A DNA stretch of 64,000 nucleotides from Symsagittifera roscoffensis (taxonomy: Eukaryota; Xenacoelomorpha; Acoela; Convolutidae), in NCBI RefSeq assembly GCF_963678635.1, contig NC_087070.1, positions 40,863,831 through 40,927,830 of the forward strand. The letters are read 5' to 3'. This document shows positions 46,236-58,675 of the stretch, one piece after another. The translations under genes were made by a program, and so were the position numbers. Under the pieces are notes generated by a model. The model had not been told where the DNA came from. It made no database searches and saw only the letters and a program-made list of their open reading frames with translations. Numbering within the stretch: the stretch's first letter is position 1; every line of letters begins with the position of its first letter.

Positions 46236-46678
46236 AATTCAAAATGATTGAGAAATTTTTTTCAATTAAAAGATTCAAAAGAATTTATTTTGCAAAAATA
46301 TCCAATAATTTCAAATCAGAAGTGTTATTTTTTTGTACTAAAATTAATTTTAATCGAATTTTCAACAACAAAAGCAGCATAAGTTTGTACCATTGTTGTA
46401 TTAACTATAGTTTATTAATGCGTTGTCAATGCATATGCTATGTATATTCATCAAAAAGTTGTACACACTTTTCTTAGATGATCACGCAAATGTCTAAGTC
46501 TAATAGAATTGAGACAGTCAAACCGAGCCGATATTCACAAACTACACACTGTTCTAAAGCGTACATGGCAACTGGCAAGTTTTTGGATGATTCAAATAGC
46601 AAATTCTGTTTCCCATTTTTGAAACCCCCACCCATTTTGTTCGCGACAATTACGATTCGTAATACTGGAACACAATAT
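46236..46678. other. region upstream of the large gene
   Basis: AT-rich, with no clear TATA box or CpG cluster in the first 300 bases. It presumably holds the 5'UTR and promoter. Overlapping ORFs on both strands have no support. Confidence 0.4.
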
Positions 46679-46834
46679 CCTAGCAATCTTTATTGTTCTA
46701 GAAAGCTCGCGGTCAACCGATTCGACTGAGCCTGCTGCCATATGCCTTGGAAAAAAAGAATACCCTAGCAACCCTTATTGTTCTAGAAAACTCGCTGTCA
46801 ATCGATTCGACTAAGCCTGCTGCCATATGCCTTG
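46679..46834. repeat. 84-bp tandem duplication
   Basis: 'cctagcaa[tc]c[ct]ttattgttctagaaa' through 'gcctgctgccatatgccttg' occurs twice, starting at 46679 and 46763, about 90% alike. Confidence 0.85.
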
Positions 46835-47159
46835 ATTGTAAAAAAAAAAATTGACTGCTTTTTATGACCCTTCTACAAAACAATGTAACAAGACTGCTCG
46901 TATGAGTTCGATTCTCTGAAGGATCAAATTTCCAAGAAGGGTGTATAAAATTTTTTGATGAAAAAAGGATATAACTTTTGAATAACAATTTTTTCTAAAC
47001 TTTTTCTTGGAAATTTTTATCTCACACGCAAGGAAGGTCGAGTACAGTGCTGATTTAAGTTAACCTGACGAAATGAAAAAAAAATGTAAAATTAATTCAT
47101 TTTTTTTTTCAGTTTTTGGGTGACTTTTTAAAATCAAGAAGACAAAATGTGGTTAGATT

Positions 47160-47568
47160 CAGGTGCGGATTTAGTGAGGGGGGCCGGGGGACGCAGACGC
47201 CCCCTTCCCCCCTCAGGGATTCGACCCCTGCCGACCCAAAGCGTACCCCTTGTGAGTTTTTGAGGTATCCATTTTGGCTGACGGCCCCCAAATTTTTTCT
47301 AACGGTGCTTTTGGCGCCAATGTATACAAATTTTGAGGGGCGAGTACGCGCCGAAAAAACTCAATTTTTCGGTCAAAATTTTCCAAAAATTGCCTAAAAC
47401 GCCTGTTTTTTCAAAATGAAATTTTGCTTACGGCGTAGTAAGTTTGGCAGAAAATTTGGCAGAAGAACTAGGATATTTGTAGTACTTTAGGAGAGCTCTG
47501 AAAATCAAGTTAGTCGACCTTAAAAAAAAGTCGATAAAATTTTCGAGACAATCCTAGATCCGCCCCTG
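47160..47568 (+). mobile_element. complete hAT-type MITE with 8-bp target duplication
   Basis: This 409-bp element begins CAGGTGCGGATTTAG and ends CTAGATCCGCCCCTG, and the termini are imperfect inverted repeats. GTTAGATT occurs immediately outside both ends (47152-47159 and 47569-47576). An 8-bp duplication and CAG-type ends indicate the hAT superfamily. It defines the family whose truncated copies lie at 2683, 10743, 12876, 20422, 35770, 38351 and 44835. Confidence 0.85.
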
Positions 47569-47576
47569 GTTAGATT

Positions 47577-48490
47577 TATAGCAAAATTCAAACGGTGTAA
47601 TTTGTTCAGCGAAATTCTGACCTAAAATTTTACCTCAAAAACGGACCATTTTAGTTTTTAGTCAATGAAAAATTACGCCAAAACTGCAGATTCAATTGGT
47701 GAAAAAAACTATATCAAAGTGAGAAATTTATATAGCCCAACAGAATTTAAAAAAACCTACTCAAACTTGTATTTAAAAAAATTAGTTTTTGTCTAATAGC
47801 AAAAAAAACTCTTTTTTTACTAATAAAAATCAAATTTTTATTTACACAAGCAGAACGTAGTAAGATACTACATAGAAAACTAATTTTCCAACTTAAGTCA
47901 CGAGTATTGATGCTTTTTGGTGGCACCTTTATTTCCAAAAAATTTATAAAAACAACTTTGGCAAAACAAAACTTTGAACAACGAAATCAAAAGTTTGTTT
48001 GATCTTTGATCTACTGTAAATAGGCAGTTACTTTTCTTAATCCTGGTGATGTTTTTTAAGAGAAAATTCTAAATTTAAAATTTTAATCCAGTCTTTAATA
48101 ATGTAATTTTCACAATTTTCTTGGAAAACAGAAGCAAGAGAAACAACAAGGGATGCGCACAACGACACTGGAAGGCAATGGCAACAACACCGAATGACTC
48201 CATTTTCAAAACGGATACAGATGCAAGTTTCAGCGAGCTTAAGCGGTTTAAATTGTTCAAATATACAAGGTGGAGAATTGCGTGCAGCGCCTTCTTAAAG
48301 TACCATCGAAAACAGTTGTCGTCTCAGCGGCAGTCGTCCTTTTTGCCGGTCACCATGTTCGAATTAGACGTAGTGTCATTTTGCGCATTTCCTTGTCTTG
48401 CCGACTTTTGACTTATGCGTATTTTAAAATATTACTATGAGTTGATTAACATCGAGTCGAGGTGCGCAACCTGTATTGAAACACTGAGAA
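47577..48490. other. intergenic sequence without supported gene
   Basis: AT-rich. A 96-aa plus-strand ORF at 48121-48411 has a GC-richer core (GCAQRHWKAMATTPNDS) but no family resemblance and no clear splice or promoter context. I do not call it a gene. Confidence 0.4.
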
Positions 48491-48509
48491 TGATCATCGC
48501 AAACACGGA

Positions 48510-51296
48510 GAATGATCATCGAGTCGAGGTGTGAAACATACCACGAGCACCTTTGAAACATACCACGAGCAAGAACTAATCAAGCCTCGAGCACAGTCAA
48601 AACATACCACGAGTACGGTCCAATCAAACTACAAGCACGGCCGAAACATGCCACGAGCATGGCCAAAATATACGACGAGCATGGTCAAAACTTATCACGA
48701 GCACGGTTGAAACATACCACGAGCATGGTCAAAACATACCACGAGCATTGTCGAATCATACCTCGAGCACGGTCGAAACATACCACGATCATGGTCGAAG
48801 CCTACCATGAGCATGGTCGAATCATACCTCGAGCACGGTCGAAACATACCTTGAGCACGGTCGAAACATACCACGAGCACGGTTGAAACGTACGACGAGC
48901 ATGGTCGAATCATACCTCGAGCACAATCGAAACATACTATGAACACGGTTGATTCATACCTCGAGCACGGTCGAAACATACCACGAGCATGGTCGAAGCC
49001 TACCACGAGCACGGTTGAATCATACCTCGAGCACGGTCGAAACATACCACGAGCACGGTTGAAACGTACCACGAGCATGGTCGAACCAAACCTCGAGCAC
49101 AATCGAAACATAGTATGAGCACGGTTGACTCATACCTCGAGCACGATCGAAACATACCACGAGGATGGTCGAAGCCTACCACGAGCATGGTTGAATCATA
49201 CCTCGATCACGGTCGAAACATACCACGAGTACGGTCCAATCAAACCACAAGCACGGCCGAAACAAGCCACGAGCACGGCCAAAATATACCACGAGCATGG
49301 TCGAAACTTATCACGAGCACGGTCGAAACAAACCACGAGCACGGTTGAAACGTACCACGAGCATGGTCGAATCAAACCTCGAGCACAATCGAAACATACT
49401 ATGAGCACGGTTGACTCATACCTCGAGCACGATCGAAACATACCACGAGCATGGTCGAAGCCTACCACGAGCATGGTTGAATCATACCTCAAGCACGGTC
49501 GAAACACACCACGAGCACGGTTGACTCATACCTCGAGCACGGTCGAAACATACCACGAGCATGGTCGAAGCCTACCACGAGCACGGTTGAATCATACCTC
49601 GAGCACGGTCGAAACATACCACGAGCATGGTCGAAAAATACCACGAGCATATCCGAAACATACCACGAGCACCGTCAAAACATACCATTCGACCACTACA
49701 GTTGATTCATACCTCGAGCATGGTCAAAACATACCACGAGCAGGGTTGAAACATACCTCGAGCATGGTCGAAAAATACCACGAACATGGTCGAACGTCCA
49801 CGAGCATGGTCGAAACATACTACGAGCAGAGTCGAAGTATTCCACGAGCACGGTGGAAATATACCATGAGCATGGTCGAAGCCTACCACGAGCACGGTTG
49901 AATCATACCTCGAGCTCGGTCGAAACATACCACGAGGACGGTCGAAACATACCACGAGCATGGTCGAAACATACCACGAGCATGGTCGAATCAAACCTGG
50001 ATCACGATCGAAACATACTATGAGCACGGTTGACTCATACCTCGAGCACGGTCGAAATGTATCACGAGCATGGTCGAAGCCTACCATGAGCATGGTCGAA
50101 TCATACCTCGAGCATGGTCGAAACATAGCACGAGCATGGTCGAAGCCTACCACGAGCACGGTTGAATCATACCTCGAGCACGGTCGAAACATAACACGAG
50201 CACGGTTGAAACGTACGACGAGCATGGTCGAATCATACCTCGAGCACAATCGAAACATACTATGAACACGGTTGATTCATACCTCGAGCACGGTCGAAAC
50301 GTATCACGAGCATGGTCGAAGCCTACCATGAGCATGGTCGAATCATACCTCGAGCACGGTCGAAACATACCACGAGCACGGTTGAAACGTACGACGAGCA
50401 TGGTCGAATCATACCTCGAGCACGGTCGAAACATACCACGAGCACGGTTGAAACGTACGACGAGCATGGTCGAATCATACCTCGAGCACAATCGAAACAT
50501 ACTATGAACACGGTTGATTCATACCTCGAGCACGGTCGAAACATACCACGAGCATGGTCGAAGCCTACCACGAGCACGGTTGAATCATACCTCGAGCACG
50601 GTCGAAACATACCACGAGCATGGTCGAAGCCTACCATGAGCATGGTCGAATCATACCTCGAGCACAATCGAAACATACTATGAACACCGTTGATTCATAC
50701 CTCGAGCACGGTCGAAACGTATCACGAGCATGGTCGAAGCCTACCATGAGCATGGTCGAATCATACCTCGAGCACGGTCGAAACATACCACGAGCATGTT
50801 CGAAGCCTACCACGAGCACGGTTGAATCATACCTCGAGCACGGTCGAAACATACCACGAGCACGGTTGAAACGTACGACGAGCATGGTCGAATCATACCT
50901 CGAGCACAATCGAAACATACTATGAACACGGTTGATTCATACCTCGAGCACGGTCGAAACATACCACGAGCTTGGTCGAAGCCTACCACGAGCACGGTTG
51001 AATCATACCTCGAGCACGGTCGAAACATACCACGAGCATGGTCGAAGTCTACCATGAGCATGGTCGAATCATACCTCGAGCACGGTCGAAACATACCACG
51101 AGCACGGTCGAAACATAGCACGAGCATGGTCGAAGCCTACCACGAGCACGGTTGAATCATACCTCGAGCACAATCGAAACATACTATGAACACGGTTGAT
51201 TCATACCTCGAGCACGGTCGAAACATACCACGAGCATGGTCGAAGCCTACCACGAGCACGGTTGAATCATACCTCGAGCACGGTCGAAACATACCG
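48510..51296. repeat. 22-bp minisatellite, about 125 copies
   Basis: Consensus unit about CATACCACGAGCACGGTCGA plus AA, tandemly repeated for 2.8 kb. Variant units (cct instead of cac at the CTCGAG site, catgg/cacgg, cgaagc, tgaatc, cgtacgacg) recur in a fixed order, giving a higher-order period of 8 units (176 bp), clearest from 50.1 to 51.2 kb. Since 22 is 1 modulo 3 and stops are rare, overlapping ORFs up to 258 codons appear on both strands. They have a 22-residue period and are not evidence of a protein. Confidence 0.95.
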
Positions 51297-52267
51297 ATTG
51301 TCGGTTGAGACTGTCAAAATATACCATTTTCAGGCCGAGAAGGTTGTAATAAATTGAGCGCCTTGACTCGGGTGTTTATGCATTAAAATTGAATCATTTT
51401 TCATCAACGATAATTTTTTAATTCCAGCTTTAAAATTGAGCAGGATATTTGTTCTTCACTGCTCATTTTGCGTTCCTGAAAGACCTAGACTGATATTTTA
51501 ATACTTAATTGCTGTCTGGCTTTTTTATTTTTCAAATGTTAGTAGTCGCGATACTGAACACTTCAATCAGGGTCTCAATATTTTTATAGCTGCAATTTTG
51601 TGTCGCAATTTCTAGACAGACATAAAATTCCCTAGGGTTAAATTTAAGCTAGAAATGAATACATGTGGAGAAATGTGGGAGTAGGAATTGGAAAAGCAGG
51701 AATGCCAGAATATGCCGCAGTGTCTCGGAGTAGTGTTCCAAGAATCGACAGAGCAATTAACAGAATAAGTTACCAAGTATACAAAAACCTGGCTTGAAAT
51801 CTAAACCTTACGTCGTCGCTAATTCTTGGCAAAACTATATGTTTCAGAGGACAGTCATGTATAAATCAGTATCATAATAACTAGCTCGCGGTAATTTATG
51901 TTTTTTAAACGAATTACAGCGTTTTTTTTCTACGGGAGAACACCACGGGAAATCGCAGCTGTGCTTGGAAAATTAATTACTGCCAAAAAATAAACAACCG
52001 TTTATTTGTCTCATTAGCCCTATTTTCACGAACCTTTTAAGCGTTATCATGAACAAAACTTTTTTGAAAAAAATTGTAAGCTTTTCCTAAGTATTTGAAA
52101 TTCTATACCTGCATGAATTTCTGCTTACTTTTATGCTTTTTTTTGGTCCAGCCATGGCATGATTGTGCGAAATTGTAAATGGGAAGATACGCAAGTGCTA
52201 GTTAGCAAACAGCAAGTATTATTATAGTAACTTAAAGCCCAAGTGAATCAGAGCTTCTGCGGTTCCA
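51297..52267. other. intergenic sequence without supported gene
   Basis: AT-rich, no exon seen. A slightly GC-richer patch at 51660-51790 (agaaatgtgggagtaggaat...gacagagcaattaacagaa) might be an old retroelement fragment. Confidence 0.4.
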
Positions 52268-52358
52268 TTGGCCAATCAGAATCGGAGAGTTTTCCCGCTA
52301 CTGCTCTCTTCTCGCGGTTGCCTCTGTTTTTATACCCACTTGGGCCATTTTTATATAG
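52266..52358 (+). promoter_or_regulatory. CCAAT and TATA promoter elements
   Basis: CATTGGCCAATCAGAA (CCAAT at 52272-52276, an NF-Y type box with a symmetrical ATTGG partner) is followed about 75 bases later by TTATATAG (52351-52358). The spacing is typical of an animal pol II core promoter, with an expected start near 52380-52390, upstream of the short MGCSGSK ORF. Confidence 0.6.
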
Positions 52359-52379
52359 TTCAAATTTTGTCCATTCGCT

Positions 52380-52622
52380 GCTTTTCTTTTTCCTCAGTCG
52401 AGTCGCCGCTGCTGTTTGTACTGTGACTTTTCCTACCATACCAACACTACTACCACTACACCGCCACCTAACCCATAACACTTTACCGACAATATTTTTC
52501 TACTTTTTACTTCCTAATATTATTCAAAAATTCGATAGTTTACCGTGAATTGTTCAGTTTTGCCTCCGTGTATTCGTTTATTAATTTCCTGACATTCTTC
52601 TCTTTTTTTCTGGTTCCCAGCG
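52380..52622 (+). other. probable 5'UTR exon
   Basis: From the expected transcription start to the donor-like CAGCGG|GTAAGA at 52623. A matching acceptor, aaaaaaacag|AAACG (about 53108), lies nine bases before the MGCSGSK start codon, implying an intron of about 485 bases in the 5'UTR. Inferred from signals only. Confidence 0.4.
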
Positions 52623-53116
52623 GGTAAGAAGCGCAGCGCTGAGTTGAAAAGTTGTCACAACTGTTATAATTCCATTATCTGAATTAAGCGTTTTTAGCGG
52701 CGCAGACATCATCACATTCTATTTATATTACTTAGGCAGACTTTGATTGATAACAAACCTTTACCTCTGCTTCATCAAAAACTCAAAAAAACTGAACTAC
52801 TTCAACTATTTTTAGTTAATATTACTTCTGGTTAATAAAAGTTGTGTCAAATTATTGAAATTTGACTTGAAAATCTCTGGCTTTGTCTATTCGTTTTACG
52901 TCAGCGGAATTTTCAGAGGTATAAAGTTTGAGATCTTTTGACTTTTTCGGCTCAATTTAAATTTATAATATTGCCACACTATTAACTTTTTTAGATTCTT
53001 AATTTCTGAAAACTCATTCGAATTAATTTTTTTCGAGACTTTTTTTAAACATATTTGAAGAATTGTAATTTTGGGCCGAAAAGGTAAAAAGACCGAAAAA
53101 AAACAGAAACGTGAAA

Positions 53117-53236
53117 ATGGGCTGCAGCGGATCAAAGAGTTCTACTGAGGGGGTGACTGATCCCGTCAAAACAGAGGAGGGAAAAACGAATGAAACGCCC
53201 GAGGCAGATGTAGCTCAAAACGGATCCGCCGGTTAG
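53117..53236 (+). CDS. short acidic protein with MGCSGSK acylation-type N-terminus
   Basis: It starts at ATG 53117 (gtgaaaATGG, good context) and encodes 39 residues to TAG at 53234. MGCSGSKSS fits the Gly2 N-myristoylation consensus with Cys3 for palmitoylation, which targets proteins to the plasma membrane. The remainder is Glu/Thr/Asp-rich and disordered (TEGVTDPVKTEEGKTNETPE, ending NGSAG). Either this is a complete small membrane-tethered protein or the first coding exon of a longer one: GCCG|GTTAGC at the end resembles the donor used by exon 14 of the large gene. The upstream promoter supports a real gene. No family is assigned. Confidence 0.55.
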   Translation: MGCSGSKSSTEGVTDPVKTEEGKTNETPEADVAQNGSAG

Positions 53237-53259
53237 CCAAGCTTTAAAATTAAATGTGA

Positions 53260-53620
53260 ATATACCCGGGTTGAGGTTTCGACTTTTTGTTCCGACCAAC
53301 GTGGTCGAGCCAGATGTCATAGTTTAACCATAAGTTCATGGCCGACCAGAACCTGTTGTCGAACTGCGTCGAAACATAGAAACTAACTGGGTCAAGTTTT
53401 AAAGCCGAACTATGAGTCGAACGAAATCTCAAAATGCGACCAAAAATCCATAGTCGCGCGGACCATAGTCGAACTGAACTTCCAATTATAAAGTCGAACA
53501 GAAATGATTTTTTTTGGTACAGCGACCTTTCACCTTTCAATTGAGAAGTAGGAAATGCTAGGGGGTCATATACCTTTATTGGGCCGCTATGGCTGCGGAA
53601 AAGGTCGCACGAGTCGAGAA
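53260..53620. repeat. degenerate 'gtcgaac' repeat segment
   Basis: Irregular repeats of cgaccaacgtggtcga, catagtcgaactgaac and agtcgaacgaaat fill the stretch after the short acidic gene. A 130-codon minus-strand ORF here is a product of that repetition. A G/C-richer tail follows to 53700. Confidence 0.45.
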
Positions 53621-53759
53621 AGGAATACCAATTTTGGGTCACAATTGTCGCAACGACATAAATGGCGTGCCCCGACCTGGATTACCAATCCTATTAACTT
53701 AATCAAAAGTCTGAATGCATTTCTTGAAGAGAGCCTCAAGAACTGTTCTGCTTAAACAG

Positions 53760-56700
53760 TTTTTTTTTCTTCGATTAAAAGTCCTAGTAGTTTTTCGTAG
53801 GGCTATTCTCTTGACAGAACAACTGAATGACAAAAAAAATCAGCCAATCAAAGTTTTTGTTCACGTTCAAAGCTGTGATTGAAATTTCACGCCTTACGCG
53901 GAGAAAAAAATAAATGGAGCCCTTACGCGGAGAATGTGTCATTCCCTTACAATTCGTTCAGCTAAATAACAACAAGACTGATCGTATCAGGGCTGTTCTG
54001 AGTGCTTGTCAACGTATCTGACTTTTCATTCATGAGTAAAATTTCAATTTTGAGCATTTTGTTTTTTTTTAAGATCAGTCATCCAAAAGCAAAATTTGGA
54101 TGAATGAACATGCCTAAATTTAATTTGGATGTTTTTTTTTGCTGGATTAACTTAGTGCCTGCACTATTTATTGAACAATAAACAGAATTACTTATCCAGA
54201 ATTACTATCATTATTAGCACCCAACTTTATGAAAAATGTTAGCAGGTGAAATAGTCTTTTTCATTTTAAGTTCAAAGCATCAATATCTATCAGACAGTAT
54301 AAAATTCTGTCACAAATGTCCAAATACAAATTCGAAAGTTAGTGTGGAAAAAAACTACACGGGCACAATGAATCAATTCGTATCAATGTAAAGCGTCAAA
54401 TCTTTTTACTACCACTGCACGTCGATAGAGTAGTTCTTGATTTGAAAAACAAAATCCAAAAAAAGCACATGGATGAAATATTTTTCAAAAAAAAATCGGA
54501 AGAGAAATCTTCTTTCTGAAAAATTCCGTCTTTTTCAAATGAAGAAACACTCTATCGGCGTTCAATGGATCTGGAAAAGCTAGCTATTTGGCCTAATTGT
54601 TCTGTTACTAAGTGCAAAGTATATCATTTCTGATAGCGTGTACATAGAAGATTTTCAAAAAAAAATTGGTGAAAAATATTCTATCAGACGTGATTCGTTT
54701 TGCACTCAGTTTCAGATCAACTAGGCCAAATAGCCTGCAACAATTCAATTTGACGTAAGATATAAGGAAAATTAAATGACCGTTTACAAGTTTTGGGCTA
54801 AAAAAATTATAGACCGTTAGGTATCTCAAATTGGTCAATTTGGAAAGCTTCAAAGCCTCTCAACCCTTTCATTAGTAAATGATCGCATCTAAAGACTTTT
54901 TGTAAAGAAAATGTAGCCCAGTGCTTTGATAATAACAAAATAGTATGAACATTTTTTTAAAGCGGTCTAGTTAAAGTCGAAAAATGTCTGAACACTTTCT
55001 TTCCAAGTCAAAAAATTACGTCACTCTCTTTAAAAGTTAGAGCAACTATTCAGTTTTTGCATTTCATGGTGGATGCATCAAATACTTTACCTGCTTAGCT
55101 GCTTTTTTGATTTGCTTCTTTCCAATTCTGAGTAAAACCTAACATAACTAAAAAAAATTGAAAGATTACATTTTTTTTTGTTGAATACTTTTAGAAAAGG
55201 CAACTTTCTTTTTGTTCTTATAAAATGAAAAACAGGAGAAATTACTTCTATATTGGATATAAATGCAAATCTAAAAAATGACCAGTTTTTGTTTTTTTTA
55301 CACCAAAATAGTTTAAAACAGTTTTCGGTTACGGCTATTATTTTTTGTCAGATTGATAATTTCCATGAAATTACGTTTATTTGTCATTAAAAAAAAATTA
55401 TCAAAAGTTCTTGAGACAAGCGGTGAAAAAACTATCCAAGCAACCATCAGACCCCATAATGGTGTGAAGTTCTCAAACCGAAAAAGTTTTGTGTACGCGC
55501 TTAGGAACTTGATAAACGCAGAATCAGTGCAAGATCATAGCGCAAATTAAGGTGGAAAGTTTACGAAAAAACTCCAATTCACGAAATACCAGTTAAAACT
55601 ATTCTGAAGTTAACAAGAGAAGATAACTAGTTTGTGGAAGCGATTCTAATTTATTTGGCTTGGTTTGCAGACAGACGACAAAAAGAAAAGTCAACCAAGT
55701 CTTATACGAAAAATTTCCATGGTTGTACAGCAAGTTTCAAGACATTCAAGATAGATGGATTACCATTACGAAAAAAACAGCTTGAATTCTTGAAAAAACT
55801 GTATTCTTTAAAACAGCTTGAAAAATTTTTAAAATAGTTAGTTTAAAAAACTCGACAAAAAAGCTAACACGTGGATATCAAGATTTGGGTTTTATTTACT
55901 GATTCCGCCCAAATTTCCTAAATTTGCGATTTTGTTGTTTTCAAGGTATAAATTCTGAAAACAACATACTGATAGCACTGGTTGATTTATTTAATAAAAA
56001 TGCTATCACTTTATTCTTTAACCGACTTCTAACGGAGCCCAATTCTGACCAAAAATGAAGGTGGTAATTTTCCCCTGGAGTTGTTTTCTTTGTTTTTTTT
56101 CTAATTTGGGTAAGACACGGGAGCGTATTTGAAATAACTTTGTTTAGTTTAGCAAACATTCCTAATTTCAAAACCGATTTGGCTGATTTATAATTCGACT
56201 TAAAATTGTTTACAAAACATTTTGAGATGATAATGAAATTTGATTGGCTAATTCTAGCCAATCAGTTTGAAGCAAAATAGTTTCAGTTCGAGATGATGAA
56301 ATTTTTGTATTTGGGTGGAATACTTAAAAGTACCCCGGGGGTTTTTCAGACATTAATGTAACTGTTTTAATTTCTGTTATATCGTTATATGCACTCTATC
56401 ATATATGCAGGCCAAAATCAACCTGTTCATAAACAAAGGGGTTTTAGAATAGCTTTTCATTGCGTGTACTAGACAGCTCAAAAATTGATTTTGGATGTTT
56501 TATTCGGAGTTTTTCTCATGAAGAAAGCTATACTCATGAAGTGTGTCTGAACGTTTGTACAACTCAAAAAAAATATATATATTTTTCAACTTCAATTTTT
56601 TTAACTTCAACTACAAAACCAAAAACAAGCAAAATAGTTCCAGTTCAAGATGATGAAATTTCGAAACTCAAAAATTAGCTAAAAACTTTATTTCACGAAA

Positions 56701-57320
56701 CAACAAAACGAAGCAAACGGTTGTTGACATCTGCTGGAAAACAAGTTGAGTCAAGACATCTTGTTTCGTTTAAATTTCACGCTTATAATCAATTTCACAG
56801 TCCTTCTGATAATAGCAAAAAAGAAAAATTGCGGCGTTTGGGGAAATGTTCCTTCAAAATTGGGTAAAGCTTACAAGCAGTCAACACTGAAAAATCGATA
56901 AATTAAATCAAATTAAATTTTTTCATGGTTGAACACAAATTTCAAGTATCTTAAGACAGATGCGTCGTATTGGTGGAAAAGAGTAGAGGAAAAAATATTT
57001 GAAAACTTTGACATTTATCAAGACAAAAACTTTTTTGGGTTATGAGATTTTTGGGTCTTTTGTGTTATACGGCCCAAAATTGATTTTTTTGTTATTTTGA
57101 AAATGGCATCAGAAATCTCGAATCTGATTCGTTGAAATTATTAACAACTTTTAACAGCAAAAGCAAGTCAATTTCTTAATCACGCAGAAGCTCAAAGACG
57201 AATTTGGCCAACTTTGGCCGTATAACAGGAAAAAACCCAGAGTTTTTTTCCGAAATTCTTCTCTGTGCTACAAAAAAATCAATTTTAATGAAAGTTTTCA
57301 ACTTCAAATTATCTCCTATA
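53760..57320. other. gene-poor AT-rich region
   Basis: No supported exon. The ORFs at 55353-55550 and 55634-55837 look mildly protein-like (LYSLKQLEKFLK, NFHGCTASFKTFKIDG) but have no flanking splice sites or homology I recognise. They may be eroded transposon coding sequence. Confidence 0.4.
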
Positions 57321-57327
57321 AACGCCA

Positions 57328-58034
57328 TGATATTCACTCTGTTCAGTTCAAAAAACGAAATCAAGCAGTTAACAAACAAAGCTTTCTAAAAATATTTTTT
57401 TTATAAAATCTAAGATTGCAAGGAGCAACTTATAGATAACTTTTGGTTATAACAGTTACTGCCCCGGCTCTGGACAGCTCACAACACATATCAACCCGAT
57501 GCACAATCTGCTGCTTTTTTATTTGACCAATATGTTTTTATTGCTCTGAAATTATTTATTTTAAGAGTTAATTTTGCAATTTTTTTACAAAATTTTGAGT
57601 ACTCACTCCGGATTGGTTGACATAAGTCGTCCCTTCGTTTCATACAACGTGAAGAATTCTCTTTTTAGGGGATGATCCTTGATGCGAGTAAGATCAAGTG
57701 ACCGAAACTTATCTTAGCTGATCTGAATTCAGTTTTCGAAAATCTGAACTAAATGAGCTAGCAAATTTGAACTGTTTAAAATACGTTGATTGGTTGAACA
57801 TTTTCAGAAAGAAAAAACGCCAGTTTATGGCTTGAATAAGTTTTTCGCTTTCTTTCACCTATGTCCACAAATTCAACGATAGTTTGCTTACGGCGCTCTA
57901 TTTAGAGAGCAAATAGGTTTTTACAAATAATGCTTCCGGGAAAGCTCGGTAATTCAATCGGAACTAAATTTTAAGCTTCAGGACAAATTTTTCAGCCCAC
58001 TGCCTTGCGCGTATTAGGCTATTACGCCCCCTGA
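57328..58034. repeat. repeat mosaic, modules A, B and C
   Basis: Three adjacent modules: A (57328-57438, catgatattcactctgttc...), B (57466-57815, tctggacagctcacaac...) and C (57820-58034, agtttatggcttgaataag...ttacgccccctgat). A and B recur together at 58031-58141 and 58319-58675; C recurs at 59515-59730. Confidence 0.85.
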
Positions 58035-58675
58035 TATTCACTCTGTTCAGTTCAAAAAACGAAATCAAGAAGTTAACAAACAAAGCTTTCTAAAAACGTT
58101 TTTAAATAAAATCTAAGATTGCAAGGAGCAACTTATAAATAAATTTCTGTTTTTTTACCTGAGGTTATTTCATAATGTAGGAAATGAATGATGAAAAGCG
58201 GAAAAATTTTTTTGCTCAAAATTTATATCAAAATTGTTGGAATGAAATAAAATAACCTTTCCAAAGGCCTGGTTCTGGGCCTGTGAGGCCAAAATTTTGG
58301 TGAACAGATCTTGCCGTGGTTCTGGACAGCTCACAACATATATCAACCCGATGCACAATCTGCTGCTTTTTTATTTGACCAATATGTTTTTATTGCTCTG
58401 AAATTATTTATTTTAATAGTTATTTTCGCAATTTTTTTAACAAAATTTTGAGTACTCACTCCTGATTGGTTGACAAAAGTCGTCCCTTCGTTTCATACAA
58501 CGTGAAGAATTCTCTTTTTTAGGGGATGATCCTTGATGCGAGAAAGATCAAGTGACCGAAACTTGTCTTAGCTGATCTGAATTCAGTTTTCGAAAATCTG
58601 AACTAAATGAGCAAGAAAAGTTGAACTGTTTAAAATACGTTGATTGGTTGAACATTTTCAAGAAGAAAAAGCGCC
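58031..58675. repeat. second copy of modules A and B
   Basis: Module A at 58031-58141 and module B at 58319-58675, over 93% identical to the first set but separated by about 180 bases of different sequence. Module A here begins exactly where module C ends. Confidence 0.85.

Noticed and set aside
49125-49901. 258-codon ORF in the 22-bp array
   Set aside because: The frame is open only because the repeat unit lacks stops in most frames. Similar ORFs overlap it on both strands, and its protein merely cycles through three readings of 22 bases.
52243-52548. 101-codon plus-strand ORF
   Set aside because: It spans the CCAAT/TATA promoter and 5'UTR region. Its Phe/Leu/Pro-rich translation reflects pyrimidine-rich DNA.
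53250-53642. 130-codon minus-strand ORF
   Set aside because: It covers the degenerate gtcgaac repeat segment, has a Trp/Arg/Ser-heavy composition and no splice or promoter support.
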